64,000 bases of DNA from Pseudomonas sp. R-28-1W-6 (GCF_009799925.1 NZ_WELK01000002.1:434001-498000), one strand, 5' to 3'; counted from the first letter of the stretch, positions 30,361-39,804 are shown. Numbers and translations are program-made. The notes: a model not told the origin generated them from the letters alone.

Positions 30361-32340
30361 TCAGAAGGCGAAGCAGGAGCAGCCGAACGCACCCCAGAAG
30401 CCCTGGAAGTCGCTGACCGGCACCGCCGAGCGGCGCGCCTTGTCGTGGCTATGGGCATGCACGGCGCAGGCACCGACGCACTGGTGCACCTGCGCTACCA
30501 GCGGCGCATTGGGCTTCCAGTGCCCGGGCACCTTGGCCACCGGCGACCAGTCCGGCAGCACCGGAATCGTTGGCGGCGCCAGCTTGTCGAACTCGCCGGC
30601 GCCGTACACCACCTTGCCGTCGACCACGGTGAGCACCGACTCGATCCACTTGATCGCCTCCTCCTCGACGCTGAAGAAGTCCGCCGACAGCGCGGTCAGG
30701 TCGGCCAGCTGGCCCACCTTGATCTGCCCCTTCTTGCCCTGCTCGCTGGAGAACCAGGCGCTGCCATGGGTGAACAGCTCCAGCGCGGTGGCGCGCGGCA
30801 GGCCCTGCGGGTACAGCTCCAGGCCGCCGACGGTCTTGCCGCTGACCATCCAGTACAGCGAGGTCCAGGGGTTGTAGCTGGCCACGCGGGTCGCGTCGGT
30901 GCCGGCGCCAACCGGCACGCCTTCTGACAGCATACGCTGGATCGGCGGGGTCTTTTCCGCCGCCTTGGCACCGTAGCGATCGACGAAGTACTCGCCCTGG
31001 AATGCCATGCGGTGCTGGATGGCGATGCCGCCCCCCAGTGCACGCACCCGTTCGATGTTCTTCGGGCTGATGGTCTCGGCGTGGTCGAAGAACCACGGCA
31101 GGCGGTTGAACGGGATGTCGCGGTTGACCTTCTCGAACACGTCAAGCATGCGCGAGATGGATTCGTCATAGGTCGCGTGCAGGCGGAACGGCCAGCGCTG
31201 CTCGACCAGATGGCGCACCACCGGCTCCAGGTCGCTTTCCATGTTCGGCGCCAGGTCCGGACGCGGCTCGAGGAAGTCCTCGAAGTCCGCAGCGGAGAAC
31301 ACCAGCATCTCGCCCGCACCGTTGTGGCGGAAGAAGTCGTTGCCCTGGCCGTACTGCACCGAACCGGTCCAGCGCTTGAAGTCGGCAAGCTCCTCCTTGG
31401 GCTTCTGGGTGAACAGGTTGTAGGCGATGCGGATGCTCAGCTGGTCCTGCTTGGCCAGCTGCTCGATGACTTCGTAGTCGTCCGGGTAGTTCTGGTAACC
31501 ACCACCGGCATCGATGGCGCTGGTCACGCCCAGGCGATTGAGCTCGCGCATGAACTGGCGGGTAGAGTTGACCTGGTATTCCAGCGGCAGCTTCGGCCCC
31601 TTGCTCAGAGTCGAGTAGAGGATCATCGCATTGGGCCGGGCTACCAGCATGCCGGTGGGGTCGCCGTTGGCGTCACGGACAATCTCTCCTCCGGGCGGGT
31701 TGGGCGTATTCCTGTCATAGCCGACCACACGCAGCGCGGCGCGGTTGAGCAAGGCCCTGTCGTACAGGTGGAGGACGAACACCGGGGTGTCAGGCGCGGC
31801 CTTGTTGAGCTCGTCGAGGGTCGGCATGCGCCTCTCGGCGAACTGAAATTCGTTCCAGCCGCCGACCACCCGTACCCATTGCGGAGTGGGCGTGCGGTCG
31901 GCCTGGTCCTTGAGCATTCGCAGGGCGTCAGCCAGCGAAGGCACGCCCTCCCAGCGCAGCTCCAGGTTGTAGTTCAGTCCGCCTCGGATCAGGTGTAGAT
32001 GCGAGTCGTTGAGGCCGGGTATCACCGTGCGCTTGTTCAGATCAATGACCTGCGTGGCGCTACCGCGCAGGGCCATGACTTCGGCATCACTGCCGACGGC
32101 GAGGAAGCGTCCGTCCTTGATCGCCACGCCAGTAGCCGTGGGCTTCTCACGGTCGACTGTGTGCAAACGGCCGTTGAACAGGATTAGATCGGCAGGCATG
32201 GCGCCCTCCTCGGTAGTGGCGAATGAACTGCCGGCGCTGCCAACAAAAGGCAGGGCGGCCCAAAGTGCACCAGCGGCGCCAAGCACGGTGCTGTTGGCGA
32301 GAAACTTGCGGCGCCCAGAATCGGTATCGTCATGGCTCAT
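30361..32340 (-). CDS. Tat-exported metal-dependent amidohydrolase (Amidohydro_3/YtcJ type)
   Basis: 659 residues. The N-terminus carries a twin-arginine signal, GRRKFLANS followed by a hydrophobic stretch (about 10-42), so it acts in the periplasm. The amidohydrolase barrel starts at about residue 50 (ADLILFNGRLHTVDR). Metal ligands fit DSHLHLIRGG (about 112-121), HATYDES and FFDHAETISP, and VPVGAGTDATRV has the conserved Asp. The C-terminus (about 620-659) is unusual, with Cys and His pairs (CVGACAVHAHSHD and GCSCF) that could bind metal. GGGAG precedes the ATG. It is coupled to the MFS gene downstream. Confidence 0.9.
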   Translation of the reverse strand: MSHDDTDSGRRKFLANSTVLGAAGALWAALPFVGSAGSSFATTEEGAMPADLILFNGRLHTVDREKPTATGVAIKDGRFLAVGSDAEVMALRGSATQVIDLNKRTVIPGLNDSHLHLIRGGLNYNLELRWEGVPSLADALRMLKDQADRTPTPQWVRVVGGWNEFQFAERRMPTLDELNKAAPDTPVFVLHLYDRALLNRAALRVVGYDRNTPNPPGGEIVRDANGDPTGMLVARPNAMILYSTLSKGPKLPLEYQVNSTRQFMRELNRLGVTSAIDAGGGYQNYPDDYEVIEQLAKQDQLSIRIAYNLFTQKPKEELADFKRWTGSVQYGQGNDFFRHNGAGEMLVFSAADFEDFLEPRPDLAPNMESDLEPVVRHLVEQRWPFRLHATYDESISRMLDVFEKVNRDIPFNRLPWFFDHAETISPKNIERVRALGGGIAIQHRMAFQGEYFVDRYGAKAAEKTPPIQRMLSEGVPVGAGTDATRVASYNPWTSLYWMVSGKTVGGLELYPQGLPRATALELFTHGSAWFSSEQGKKGQIKVGQLADLTALSADFFSVEEEAIKWIESVLTVVDGKVVYGAGEFDKLAPPTIPVLPDWSPVAKVPGHWKPNAPLVAQVHQCVGACAVHAHSHDKARRSAVPVSDFQGFWGAFGCSCFAF

Positions 32341-32356
32341 GCGTGGCTCCCTTTTC

Positions 32357-32896
32357 TCAGTCAGGGTTCAGCCAGGCGGCGAACAAGGCCGTTACTCTGG
32401 GCATGAACAGGTAAACAACCAACAGCACTATGCTCAGCGTGATTAGCACGTTGCTCGGGACATAACCGCCCAACCAGGGCACCAGAGCAAACAGCGGCTG
32501 CCACAAGAGAGGCACCAAGAGACTCAATGGCAGAATCACCAGAAACGTGATGCACGCCTGCTTCCAACGCGCCGGCTGTATAGATGGACTCGGTGTGAAC
32601 CAGAACTCGCGGCCGGCCTCAATCTCGGTCTGGTCGCCGTCGGCGAGTAATGGCGCGACTTCCTCTATCAGGTGCTTCCGCTCGCTGGAGTCCAGCCAAC
32701 ACTGCAGCTCGCGGGTACCGACAAAGCGCAACACACAAACGAAGCGGTCCAAATCGCGCATCACATTCACGCCCAGATGCCCTGGGTAGGAACTGGCGAT
32801 CCTCATGGTGCGTCGCAGCCACTGCTCATAGGCAGCAACCTGCCCAGCCTTGACCCGGTGACGTACTATCAATGTGACTAAGTCGAGCTCGGCCAT
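32357..32896 (-). CDS. ABM-domain protein with C-terminal membrane helices
   Basis: The start at ATG 32896 (MAELDLVTLIVRHRVKAGQ) has AGGA 8 nt upstream; the earlier TTG reading lacks one. 179 residues: an antibiotic-biosynthesis-monooxygenase-like alpha/beta barrel (about 5-95, YEQWLRRTMRIASSYPGHLG) followed by two hydrophobic helices (about 116-140 and 146-168), so the domain is held at the inner membrane facing the cytoplasm. This fused form is a known but unstudied family. It lies 16 bp before the Tat amidohydrolase gene. Confidence 0.85.
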   Translation of the reverse strand: MAELDLVTLIVRHRVKAGQVAAYEQWLRRTMRIASSYPGHLGVNVMRDLDRFVCVLRFVGTRELQCWLDSSERKHLIEEVAPLLADGDQTEIEAGREFWFTPSPSIQPARWKQACITFLVILPLSLLVPLLWQPLFALVPWLGGYVPSNVLITLSIVLLVVYLFMPRVTALFAAWLNPD

Positions 32897-32922
32897 ATAA
32901 AAGTCCTGCGGTGGACCGCGAC

Positions 32923-33330
32923 TCAACAGAGCCAGAGCGCCCTGGCCCGAGCGCCGGCAAAGCGCCGACCAAGAGCCACGAAGCCCGGCCCGGAAATCGC
33001 CAGGGTGGTGAAGATGATCAGCAGCCAGCCGGCTTGGTCTTCGGCCAGACTCCAGTCAGGGTGCACTAGCAAAAGCGACACGAGCAGCGCCATCAGAATC
33101 GGCAAGCAGGCGGTTCGGATGCACATCCCCAGCAGTATCACCAGCGGGCACAGAACCTCGGCAAAGATCGCCAGGCAGAGAGTCACAACACCGCCAAGCC
33201 CAAGCAGGGCCTTCATTAGCTGCGTCTCCTGGCTAAACCGCAGCAGCTTGAGCAAGCCATGCACGTGAAGCAGCAACAGTGCGCTGGTACTTCTGAGAAA
33301 CAGTAGGGCCCAATCAATGGGGCTGTGCAT
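32923..33330 (-). CDS. DoxX family membrane protein
   Basis: The start at ATG 33330 (MHSPIDWALLFLRSTSALLL) has GGAG 8 nt upstream. 135 residues with four hydrophobic helices and the typical HVHGLLKLLRF, AEVLCPLVILLG and HPDWSLAEDQAGWLLIIFT segments of the DoxX family. Members are linked to quinone or thiol redox chemistry in some species, but no general function is proven. It is 26 bp before the ABM-domain gene, in the same array. Confidence 0.85.
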   Translation of the reverse strand: MHSPIDWALLFLRSTSALLLLHVHGLLKLLRFSQETQLMKALLGLGGVVTLCLAIFAEVLCPLVILLGMCIRTACLPILMALLVSLLLVHPDWSLAEDQAGWLLIIFTTLAISGPGFVALGRRFAGARARALWLC

Positions 33331-33387
33331 GTCGATCACTCCGCCGAGAAAGGTGAGCGCCGTACGTCAAACGTACGACGCCTAACC

Positions 33388-34041
33388 TCAGTGACCTTCG
33401 GACGCGTTGAACATGGTCTTGGCGTAGATAAGGCCCAAACCGTAGGCACCGCCATGCTCGATAGATGTCTTTACGGTCTGGTCGTACGTTTCGCCACGAG
33501 CCCAGTCACGCTGCAACTCCAGCAGGTACTGCAGCGAGGTCATCGGCCGAACCCCAAGCTGAATCATCCGCTGCATGGCCATCTCATGAGCCTCGTCAGA
33601 TACGTCGCCACAAGCATCGGCGATCACGTAGACCTCGAAACCCTGGTCCAGAGCCGACAGGGCAGGGCCGACGATGCATACCGAAGTCCAGAGACCAGCC
33701 AGCACGATTTTCTGCTTCCCTGCGGCATTCACCTCGACAGCGATGCGCTCATCCTCCCAGGTGTTCATGCTGGTGCGATCGATGACGTTGTAGTCGGGGA
33801 AAACCGATTTAATCTCGTCGAAGATCGGGCCGGAGAAGCTCTTCTCTGCGACGGTGGTGAGGATGGTCGATACCGCGAACTCTTTGGCAGCCTTCGCCAC
33901 CAGCGCGGCATTGTTACGCAGCGTCACCGCGTCGATCGATTTGGTGGCGAAGGACATCTGCGACTGGTGATCGATCATGATCAGGGTGTGGTTGATCGGA
34001 TCGAGCAGGGTCTTTCCCGGTGCAGCTTTGGCGATAGCCAT
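33388..34041 (-). CDS. Isochorismatase family cysteine hydrolase
   Basis: The start at ATG 34041 (MAIAKAAPGKTLLDPINHTL) has GAGGAAA upstream; 217 residues. It keeps the family Asp in MIDHQSQMSF, a Lys in NAAGKQKIVLAG and the nucleophile Cys in GLWTSVCIVGPALSAL. It is only distantly like the YcaC-like protein at 28054. The C-terminal part (HGGAYGLGLIYAKTMFNASE) is extended compared with YcaC. Substrate unknown; family members cleave isochorismate, nicotinamide, peroxyureidoacrylate and similar amides or esters. Confidence 0.9.
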   Translation of the reverse strand: MAIAKAAPGKTLLDPINHTLIMIDHQSQMSFATKSIDAVTLRNNAALVAKAAKEFAVSTILTTVAEKSFSGPIFDEIKSVFPDYNVIDRTSMNTWEDERIAVEVNAAGKQKIVLAGLWTSVCIVGPALSALDQGFEVYVIADACGDVSDEAHEMAMQRMIQLGVRPMTSLQYLLELQRDWARGETYDQTVKTSIEHGGAYGLGLIYAKTMFNASEGH

Positions 34042-34183
34042 GGTGGTTTCCTCTTTGTTTGAAGATGTGAGCGGCAATACCCCTCCAGCAGTGGCGAACG
34101 GGGTTATTGCTTCTGGATAAACGCCAGCAGATCCGCATTCAAACGGTCTTTGTGCCCATCTGCACGCGCTCCCGGTTAGTCAG

Positions 34184-35200
34184 TTACTGAAGGTGCTTCT
34201 TCAGCTCAGCACCGGCCTGGCGCAAGGCAGCGTGCACGGCCGGGATGTGCGCCAGCGGGTTGAGCAGGCCGTAGTCGTGGATCATGCCGTTGTAGCGCAC
34301 CGCGGTGACGGTGACGCCGGCAGCGTCCAGCTTGCGTGCGTAGGCCTCGCCCTCGTCACGCAGCACGTCGAACTCGGCAGTCTGGATCAGGGTCGGCGGC
34401 AGGCCCTTGAGCTGCTCGGTGGACGCCTGCAGCGGCGAGGCGAAGCGTTCGGCGCGCTGCTTGGGATCGGTGGTGTAGCTGTCCCAGAACCACTGCATCA
34501 TCGGCTTGGTCAGGAAGTGGCCCTGGGCGAACTGGTTGTAGGAGCCGGTCTCGAAGCTGGCATCGGTCACCGGCCACAGCAGCAGCTGGAAGCGCAGTTT
34601 CGGCGTGCCGGCTTCCTTCGCCTTGAGGGCGACCACCGCTGCCATGTTGCCGCCGACGCTGTTGCCGGCCACGGCCAGACGCGAGCTGTCCACGTCGATG
34701 TCCTTGCCGTGTTCGCCCACCCACTGGGTCGCTGCATAGGCCTGGTCGATGGCGGTCGGGTATTTGGCTTCCGGCGACGGCGTGTAGCCGACATAAACGG
34801 CCACGGCGCCGGAGTTCACCACCAGATCGCGGATCAGGCGGGCATGGGTCGGGTAGTCGCCGAGCACCCAGCCGCCGCCGTGGAAGAACATGAACACAGG
34901 CAGTTCGCCCTTCGCGCCTTCGGGGCGGACGATGGTCAGCGGGATCGATTGGCCGCCCGCCTTAATGGTCTTCTCGGAGACGCTCACGCCGGACATATCG
35001 ACCTTGACCGAAGCCTGGGCGCCGACCAGTACCGCGCGTGCATCCTGCGGGCTGAGGGTCTCAAGCGGCTTACCTCCGCCCGCCTCTAATGCTTCAAGAA
35101 ACTTTTGGGTTTCCCGCTCCACTCCCGGGCTGCCAGCAGCGAGTGCGATGCCGCTGATTAGGGTGAGCGTGGCGGCAATGAAGTTTTTCTGGGGAGTCAT
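34184..35200 (-). CDS. Exported alpha/beta hydrolase (HSL/esterase family)
   Basis: The start at ATG 35200 (MTPQKNFIAATLTLISGIAL) has GAGGAAAA upstream and opens with a signal peptide cut near AAGS (about residue 23), so the enzyme is likely periplasmic. 338 residues. The oxyanion box reads FFHGGGWVLG, the nucleophile elbow GNSVGGN, with acid Asp in AEFDVLRDEG and His in MIHDYGLL, the full hormone-sensitive-lipase-type triad. Probable carboxylesterase. It is the first gene of the array, 142 bp before the isochorismatase gene, and divergent from the STAND regulator. Confidence 0.9.
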   Translation of the reverse strand: MTPQKNFIAATLTLISGIALAAGSPGVERETQKFLEALEAGGGKPLETLSPQDARAVLVGAQASVKVDMSGVSVSEKTIKAGGQSIPLTIVRPEGAKGELPVFMFFHGGGWVLGDYPTHARLIRDLVVNSGAVAVYVGYTPSPEAKYPTAIDQAYAATQWVGEHGKDIDVDSSRLAVAGNSVGGNMAAVVALKAKEAGTPKLRFQLLLWPVTDASFETGSYNQFAQGHFLTKPMMQWFWDSYTTDPKQRAERFASPLQASTEQLKGLPPTLIQTAEFDVLRDEGEAYARKLDAAGVTVTAVRYNGMIHDYGLLNPLAHIPAVHAALRQAGAELKKHLQ

Positions 35201-35500
35201 GACTTTTCCTCTGAGTGGATAGGCGCCTTGCTTGCCAACCCGGATTGAAATGGGCGTCGAGTGCGCATCGCTTGCCAATTATTCTTCTCCCCGTTCCGGG
35301 CATTTACCGAGTTAAGGCTTGTTAATCGTTGTGGTGCCACTACTCTGAGACTGGTCGAATTCGCTTAACCTTCCAAAAGATAGATCACTGATTTGAATGA
35401 AGTTTTAAGGCCGCCGCATCTGCCGATGGCCTAAACAACATATCGATATATAGAGCGCATACGCCTTCTGCTCACAGGCGGGGGATATGCAGGAAAATGC
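35201..35500. promoter_or_regulatory. Divergent regulatory region between hydrolase and STAND regulator
   Basis: 300 bp, AT-rich toward the right (a 10-bp ATATCGATAT palindrome near 35441). It must hold the promoters of both the array and the regulator. I could not pick a clear -35/-10 pair or an operator by eye. Confidence 0.45.
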
Positions 35501-38296
35501 ATGAATCAAGACTCGACCATTGGCAACGAGGTTGTTGCGACGCTCGGCCCTTACACCATCTACCCGCACAGGCGGCTGATCCTTAAGGGTGACTACCCCA
35601 TACGCCTCGGCAGCCGAGCAATGGAGATCCTGCTGGTTCTGCTAGAGAACGCGGGGGAAGCGGTAGAAAAGGATCAGCTGATTGCCCGCGTGTGGCCTGG
35701 CAGCGTGGTGGAAGAGACCAACCTGCGGGTGCATATCGCCGCGCTGCGTAAGGCGCTCGGGGATGGTCGGGACGGTCAGCGATTCATCGCCACCATTCCG
35801 CTACGTGGTTACACCCTTGTCGAACCGGTCACGTGGCTGCGACCGTCGAGGGATCCTGCCAAGCCTAAAATGCACAACCTCCCCCGTCGCCTCAGTCCGG
35901 TTATCGGGCGTGCTAGAGAGGTCGAAAGCCTCGCAAGACAAATGCGGCATAGGCGTTTCGTTACCTTGGTGGGACCCGGTGGGATAGGCAAAACCACGGT
36001 GGCGCTGCAGGTCGCCGAGTGGTTTTTGGCGAACGACCGGCAGGACGTCCGTATGCTCGATCTGGCTCCTCTCGAAAAAGCGGCCCAGCTACCGTCGACC
36101 ATTGCCGCAGTGCTGCAACTGAACCTGCATGACGAGGAGTCGATAAGCAACCTGGTTCGTTATCTGCGCGATCAACAGATGCTGCTAATTCTGGATAACT
36201 GCGAACACCTGATTGATACGGTGGCCGAGCTAGCAGAAACCCTGCTCAAGGCAGCCCCGCATATCAACATCCTGGCTACCAGTCGCGAGCCTCTGCGTGC
36301 CGATGGCGAGCATGTACAGCGCCTGGGACCACTTGCCTTTCCGCAGCCTGAGCCCGGAATGACACTCGCACAGGCGATGACTTTTCCAGCGATGCAACTG
36401 CTGATGGAGCGCGCCGTAACTAATCATGGACAGTTCGAACTGAGCGACACCGAGCTGCAGCTAGCCGCCGAGCTTTGCCGGCGTCTGGACGGTATTCCAT
36501 TAGCGATTGAACTGGCCGCAGCCCAACTGGGCACCGTGGGGTTCAGCGGGGTGCTAACGCAGCTGAACGACAGTTTTCGATTACTTAAGCGCGGCCGTAG
36601 GACTGCACCCGCACGCCAGCAGACCCTTAGCGCCACCTTGGACTGGAGCCATGATCTCCTGCAGGCACACGAGCAGGCAGCTTTGCGCCGACTGAGTGTA
36701 TTTCCAGGCAGCTTCACCCTTGAAGCTGCGTCCCAGCTCATCGGAAACGACGAAGCAGCCCCCTTACCGTGCTTAACAATTTCCCAATTGGTGGCTAAAT
36801 CGCTGGTGAGCGCCGTTAAGTGCGATGAGCAAGTGTATTACCGTCTGCTGGATACAACCCGCACCTACGCCCTAGAAAAATTACGCGCAGCGGCAGAGGA
36901 GACAGAAATACGCCGGCAGCATGCGCACTACTGCCTTGCCGCAATGAACCAGGCCCTCAAGCAATGGGAGTCTATTCCGACCAAGCAGTGGATCTGGCGC
37001 ATCGCACCGTGCGTGGACGATCTGCGCGCGGCGCTCGACTGGAGCTTCTCGGTATCAGGAGAAGAGGCAATTGCCGTGCTGCTAACCGCCAACTCGACAC
37101 CGGTCTGGCAAGAGCTGTCCCTGTTCAAAGAACACAGCGCCTATGTGGCCAGCGCTCTTTCCGTACTGGAAAAAAACCTACAACCCTGCATGACGCTACA
37201 GGTGACGCTTAACTTGGTGCTGGGCAGCACCTGCTATCACACCCGCGGAGGTACACCGGAGACCGTCGAAGCCTTCGTCAAGGCTGGGCAACTGGCCGAA
37301 CGCTGCCACGATCTGGCCAGCCAGCTCAAGGCGGCTTCAGGATTGATGGCTGTGAATCTGAGTCGTGCCGACTATGTGGCGGCGCTGAAACAGACTCGCC
37401 ACTTCGATTGGCTATGCCTGAGCAAGAATCCCGAGCTGTCGCTCAGCGTACAGAGGCTGAGCGGACTGGCTCAGCACTTCGCGGGCAATCAGCCACAGGC
37501 TAGGGCGCATGCCGAGTACGCCCTTAAAGAAATTGTCAGCGGCGCGCCGGCTGGACACTTTACCAACGGCTTTGGTGTGCAATACGACCAGCAGGTCGCC
37601 ACCCTCACCTTGCTCGCCCGCATTCTGTGGTTACAGGGCTATCCGGAGCAGGCTTGGCACAGAGCAGTGGAGGCACTGCAGCTGGCCCAGCAAATCGGGC
37701 ACGACTCATCCCTCTGCTACACCTTGGCGCTCTCGGGGTGGGTCATAGCCCGCTATAACGGCCACTGTGAAGCCAGCAATGCATTGCTCGAATTACTACT
37801 GGAGCAGACTCGCAAGCTGTCCATGAACATGTTTCATGGCTGGGCACAGCACTATGCACGAGCGCTCTGTATGCCAGTAAAAAACATGGAAGACAGCCCC
37901 CTTCCGCAGAGAGACGGCATGATCAACGACATCATGGCAACTCTTTGTACGACCTATGTCGATGACGCAATGTTCGCTCGTGCGCAGTCAGGTGAGGCCG
38001 GCTGGGTCACTGCGGAGGTGCTACGCGTCAGAGCAGTAAGTCTGCTTAGCTGTAGAGCCCCAGATACGTTTGAAGCCGAGTCGCTGCTACGCAAAGCGCT
38101 TCGAATTGCCAGCCTGCAAGGCGCTCTAGCCTGGGAGCTACGATCAGCCTGCAGCCTTGCTAGGCTGCAGTGGGACCTTGGTCGCACCCGTGAAGCGCGA
38201 GAAACACTGGAACAGGTCTATCGCCGTTTCAGCGAGGGATTCGCAACCCCAGACCTGCTCGAAGCTAAGCAACTCCTCGATGAGTATTCGACTTAG
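35501..38296 (+). CDS. Winged-helix STAND ATPase transcriptional regulator
   Basis: 931 residues. An OmpR/CadC-type winged helix occupies about 12-108 (LGSRAMEILLVLLENAGEAVEKDQLIARVWPG, first part; VHIAALRKALGDG). An NB-ARC/AAA-type ATPase follows, with Walker A GPGGIGKTT at 158-166, Walker B LLILDNCEHL at 228-237 and the sensor block ILATSREPL. A long helical C-terminal half (about 470-931) looks TPR-like and probably senses a ligand or partner. AGGA precedes the ATG by 6 nt. Divergent from the hydrolase array and thus its likely activator (inference). Convergent with a shorter relative. Confidence 0.87.
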   Translation: MNQDSTIGNEVVATLGPYTIYPHRRLILKGDYPIRLGSRAMEILLVLLENAGEAVEKDQLIARVWPGSVVEETNLRVHIAALRKALGDGRDGQRFIATIPLRGYTLVEPVTWLRPSRDPAKPKMHNLPRRLSPVIGRAREVESLARQMRHRRFVTLVGPGGIGKTTVALQVAEWFLANDRQDVRMLDLAPLEKAAQLPSTIAAVLQLNLHDEESISNLVRYLRDQQMLLILDNCEHLIDTVAELAETLLKAAPHINILATSREPLRADGEHVQRLGPLAFPQPEPGMTLAQAMTFPAMQLLMERAVTNHGQFELSDTELQLAAELCRRLDGIPLAIELAAAQLGTVGFSGVLTQLNDSFRLLKRGRRTAPARQQTLSATLDWSHDLLQAHEQAALRRLSVFPGSFTLEAASQLIGNDEAAPLPCLTISQLVAKSLVSAVKCDEQVYYRLLDTTRTYALEKLRAAAEETEIRRQHAHYCLAAMNQALKQWESIPTKQWIWRIAPCVDDLRAALDWSFSVSGEEAIAVLLTANSTPVWQELSLFKEHSAYVASALSVLEKNLQPCMTLQVTLNLVLGSTCYHTRGGTPETVEAFVKAGQLAERCHDLASQLKAASGLMAVNLSRADYVAALKQTRHFDWLCLSKNPELSLSVQRLSGLAQHFAGNQPQARAHAEYALKEIVSGAPAGHFTNGFGVQYDQQVATLTLLARILWLQGYPEQAWHRAVEALQLAQQIGHDSSLCYTLALSGWVIARYNGHCEASNALLELLLEQTRKLSMNMFHGWAQHYARALCMPVKNMEDSPLPQRDGMINDIMATLCTTYVDDAMFARAQSGEAGWVTAEVLRVRAVSLLSCRAPDTFEAESLLRKALRIASLQGALAWELRSACSLARLQWDLGRTREARETLEQVYRRFSEGFATPDLLEAKQLLDEYST

Positions 38297-38322
38297 ACGG
38301 TTGCCTCTTACTGAACCTGCGC

Positions 38323-39804
38323 TCAGGAAAGCTTCAGGCCCTCAATTACTCGAATATTTCGTTGCTGGGCATAACGCTTTTGAATATCTCGGTACTCCTC
38401 CCCCGCCTTGAGCTTCTCCAGAGCATAAACGCGCGCAATATTCTGTAGGTGGTAATGCACAACTGAGTCGACCAGTTCAACAGCCAGCCAGGATTTGGAT
38501 ACCAGCTGGGTAATAGCTTCGAAGACCTGCGCCTCATTTATCTGCTCACAAACGATAAAGCTGACAGCGTTATCCAGTGAAATCGCTACCTTAAACACGG
38601 CAAAACGCCGAAGGACTGCCTGCTCCAGCGGACTCAGCAAGTCATAGCTCCAGTCAAGAACGGCACGCAGCGACTGGTGGCGGGCTGGGGCAGTCCTTCG
38701 CCCATGAGTGAGCAGCTCCAGTAGGCGCTCAAGCTGGTTCAACAGGCCGTTTAGTCCAAGGACCTCGACCTGTGACGCTGCTAACTCGAGCGCCAGCGGC
38801 AAACCATCCAACTGGCGGCAGATATCTATGAGGATGGGGGCATCCTGCTGACGCAGGACAAAATCTGGGCAGTGCGCCAGTACCAACGAAACGAATAAGC
38901 GAACGGCCGAGTTGTCCAGTACGTGTTCGAGATTCGACGCCTCTGGCGGAGGAACTACCAGCCCCTCGATCCGTTTCACACACTCGGCTTCTGCCATGAG
39001 CGGCTCGCGACTGGTCGCCAGGATTGTTAGGCGCGGCGCCTCCATGAGCAGCCCCTCGGCCAGGACGGCACACCCTTCAATCAGGTGCTCGCAGTTATCG
39101 AGCACCAGCAGACTGTGGCGAGAGAGCAAATGGCGCGCCAAACCACAACGAGCACCATCGTCAAGCCGAGCAAGGCCGAGTGTGCTGACCACCTTGGCAG
39201 CGATCAATGCCGGGTCAACCAGCGTGCTTAAATCGATGAAGTAGACGCCATCCTCATAGTGCGGCAGTAGCAACTCAGCCACTCGCAGGGCAACGGTCGT
39301 CTTGCCAACGCCACCTGGGCCAACCAACGTGAGTAAGCGCCGTGTCGGTAGCTTTCGCACAAGGTCATCGACCACGGCCTCCCGTCCGACGATCGGCGAC
39401 AAACGTCCCATAAGGTTGTGCTGCGCCTCGCGAGCCAGTTCAGCGTGAACGACTTCGGATGTGTCGCCCACTTGCACATCAGCGACGAAGCTATACCCGC
39501 GTTGTGGAATATTTGCGATGTAGCGCTGCCCGCCCTCACCGTCTGCCAGAGCTCGGCGCAAGGCCGCGATGTGAACGCGTAGGTTGATCTCCTCAACCAC
39601 CGTAGTAGGCCAGACGCGCGCCATGAGGGCTTCCTTGCTGACTACGCTGCCCGCATGCTCAATCAGCAGGTGAAGGATATCCAAGGCGCGGCTGCCAACC
39701 CGCATGGGTCGGTCGCCATTTAGTATTTGCCGGCGCTGCACGTAGTAGCGAAACGGACCAAAGAGCAGCACGACATCGGTGTGGTTGATTCTATTTCTAT
39801 TCAT
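38323..39804 (-). CDS. Winged-helix STAND ATPase regulator, short form without TPR half
   Basis: 493 residues from ATG 39804 (MNRNRINHTDVVLLFGPFRY); neither this nor the GTG at 39852 has a good ribosome site. Winged helix (about 10-110), Walker A GPGGVGKTT (162-170), Walker B LLVLDNCEHL (232-241) and ATSREPL are all kept, with high similarity to the first about 460 residues of the neighbouring 931-residue protein. It stops about 35 residues after the ATPase/winged module, so the sensing half is missing. It is convergent with its relative, 26 bp apart. Confidence 0.85.
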   Translation of the reverse strand: MNRNRINHTDVVLLFGPFRYYVQRRQILNGDRPMRVGSRALDILHLLIEHAGSVVSKEALMARVWPTTVVEEINLRVHIAALRRALADGEGGQRYIANIPQRGYSFVADVQVGDTSEVVHAELAREAQHNLMGRLSPIVGREAVVDDLVRKLPTRRLLTLVGPGGVGKTTVALRVAELLLPHYEDGVYFIDLSTLVDPALIAAKVVSTLGLARLDDGARCGLARHLLSRHSLLVLDNCEHLIEGCAVLAEGLLMEAPRLTILATSREPLMAEAECVKRIEGLVVPPPEASNLEHVLDNSAVRLFVSLVLAHCPDFVLRQQDAPILIDICRQLDGLPLALELAASQVEVLGLNGLLNQLERLLELLTHGRRTAPARHQSLRAVLDWSYDLLSPLEQAVLRRFAVFKVAISLDNAVSFIVCEQINEAQVFEAITQLVSKSWLAVELVDSVVHYHLQNIARVYALEKLKAGEEYRDIQKRYAQQRNIRVIEGLKLS

